Positions 63,016-64,000 of a stretch of 64,000 nt of DNA are shown here, piece by piece. The stretch covers positions 620,001 to 684,000 of the forward strand of contig JAJOHG010000009.1 of NCBI GenBank assembly GCA_021029095.1, in the 5' to 3' direction. The notes below the pieces were generated by a model. The model was given only the letters and a program-made list of their open reading frames with translations. It searched no databases and had not been told where the DNA came from. The position numbers were made by a program, and so were the translations under genes. This stretch comes from Phellopilus nigrolimitatus. Its lineage: Eukaryota > Basidiomycota > Agaricomycetes > Hymenochaetales > Hymenochaetaceae. Within the stretch, counting starts at the first letter, position 1. Every line of letters starts with the position of its first letter.

Positions 63016-64000
63016 ATGTCAATGCTCTCTTCCTCAATGTCTCCAATCTTGAAGCTTCAAGCCGCATCTGTAGCGCTCGACCCTGATGACGTCTACCCTT
63101 TGCACATCACGGCGAAACGGTACACTTTGCCCGCACTCGAAGCGCCGGAAGATGTCCCAGGCGCGCTCACCCTCATCCTCCTGCATTCCACTGGATTTCA
63201 TAAGGAGATCTGGGAGCCAACGCTGCAAGAATTGTTTTCTTTCCTAACCTTGAGATCAGGGACACCTGGCGCGCTGGTCCGCGAAGCGTGGTCTATTGAA
63301 TGCCCAAATCATGGCGAGTCCGCAGTGCTGAACGAGACTGCACTGCTGCTTCCGGATAATCACAACAATTGTGAGTTTCCTCCACCCCCTCAGGATTGAG
63401 AATGTTCTTGACACTTTAGATATTAAGTCACTTGCGAGAAGTACGCGACAGCGGTCCATCGCTTTCTCCTCGCTGGCCCGTCTAAGGGAGCCAAAGTTGA
63501 TTTCAAGAGTCGAAATTTGGTGGGGATCGGACACTCACTGGGCGGTGTAGCTATGTAAGTGCACGCAAAATCCAAGAATGAAAACAGCTCATTTATTGAT
63601 GACCATTTTTTGAAGGACTATTCTGCAGCAGCTGTCTCCCAAAATCCCATTCCAAACGGTGATACTCGTGGAACCCATGTTGAGCCCCAAAGGATCCGCG
63701 TGCCTGCAAAACCTTCGCGTTGATCTCGTTCGCAGTGCATACGAGAGACGCGATGTATGGTCGAACAGACAACAAGCACTTGAGGCGCTGAAGCAGCGTG
63801 GACGAACGCGGAAATGGGATCCGAGAGTGCTAGACGTCTTCGTTGTAAGCGGCAGCTCAGACATAGTAGTTTGGCTTTACGCTTGCGCTTGATATTGATC
63901 TTGATTAAATTAATTTGTTAGACTTACGCGCTGAGGACACATCCCGGCGCCCGATTTACAGACACACCGTACAATGGCGTGAATCTCTGCTGCTCGCGCG
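63016..64000 (+). CDS. Alpha/beta hydrolase, partial at right edge
   Basis: I take the ATG at 63016 (MSMLSSSMSPILKLQ); the frame is open from about 62911, so an earlier start near 62920 is possible. Exon 1 runs to about 63370 and contains PLHITAKRYTLPA, LTLILLHSTGFHKEIWEPTL (the strand with the HxTG oxyanion region) and WSIECPNHGESAV. A GTGAGT intron follows. Exon 2 (about 63430-63555) has EKYATAVHRFLLAG and the nucleophile elbow LVGIGHSLGGVAM. A further intron leads to LQQLSPKIPFQTVILVEPML and RKWDPRVLDVFV. After the last donor at about 63846 the gene continues past 63920 (TYALRTHPGARFTDT) and off the window. The Ser of GHSLGG is the predicted nucleophile. The substrate is unknown. Confidence 0.8.

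Overview
The window is nuclear DNA of a filamentous basidiomycete, most likely a mushroom-forming Agaricomycete. Genes carry many 45-65 nt introns with GTGCG/GTGAG/GTAAG donors, P450s are numerous, and the genes include SMC3, a Dal5-type MFS carrier, an inositol 5-phosphatase and an F-box/LRR protein. About half of the window is mobile DNA. All calls come from reading by eye; exon edges may be off by a base.

Layout. 1-1655: 3' end of a Ty1/copia element (copia-1) with its LTR. 1.9-6.8 kb: two tandem copies of a five-exon SDR gene on the minus strand, separated by a copia-1-like solo LTR and a decayed Nup84/Nup107-like remnant. 6838-34617: one Russian-doll insertion. A TA-flanked DNA element (D1) contains a second DNA element (D2). 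D2 contains a copia element on the minus strand (copia-2, TSD ACACC). Copia-2 contains a Ty3/gypsy-like element with 1584-bp LTRs (gypsy-B, TSD GCGC). The 3' LTR of gypsy-B is split by a chromovirus (gypsy-C, TSD CATGT). A further MITE sits in the right part of D1. 35.2-47.4 kb: ordinary gene space with SMC3, the MFS transporter and a propeller/5-phosphatase protein. 47.7-64 kb: a near-perfect hairpin MITE, an F-box gene, two P450 genes with reciprocal decayed duplicates, gene scraps (esterase, ribosomal protein S15), a MITE carrying a captured exon, a secreted Ser/Gly/Ala-rich protein with a CBM19-like module, and a partial alpha/beta hydrolase at the right edge.

Most notable observation. 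Three unrelated LTR families (copia-1, copia-2, gypsy-C) share the same architecture at the presumed R region. A short first exon (E1) begins with AG directly after CCTC and is followed by GTGAG and an intron-like stretch. A second E1 then follows, joined directly to downstream sequence. In copia-1 and copia-2 the second copy is exactly the spliced form of the first. I infer a self-restoring LTR intron: it can be spliced from the RNA 5' end, yet reverse transcription rebuilds it because the strong-stop cDNA can land on the second, already spliced copy.
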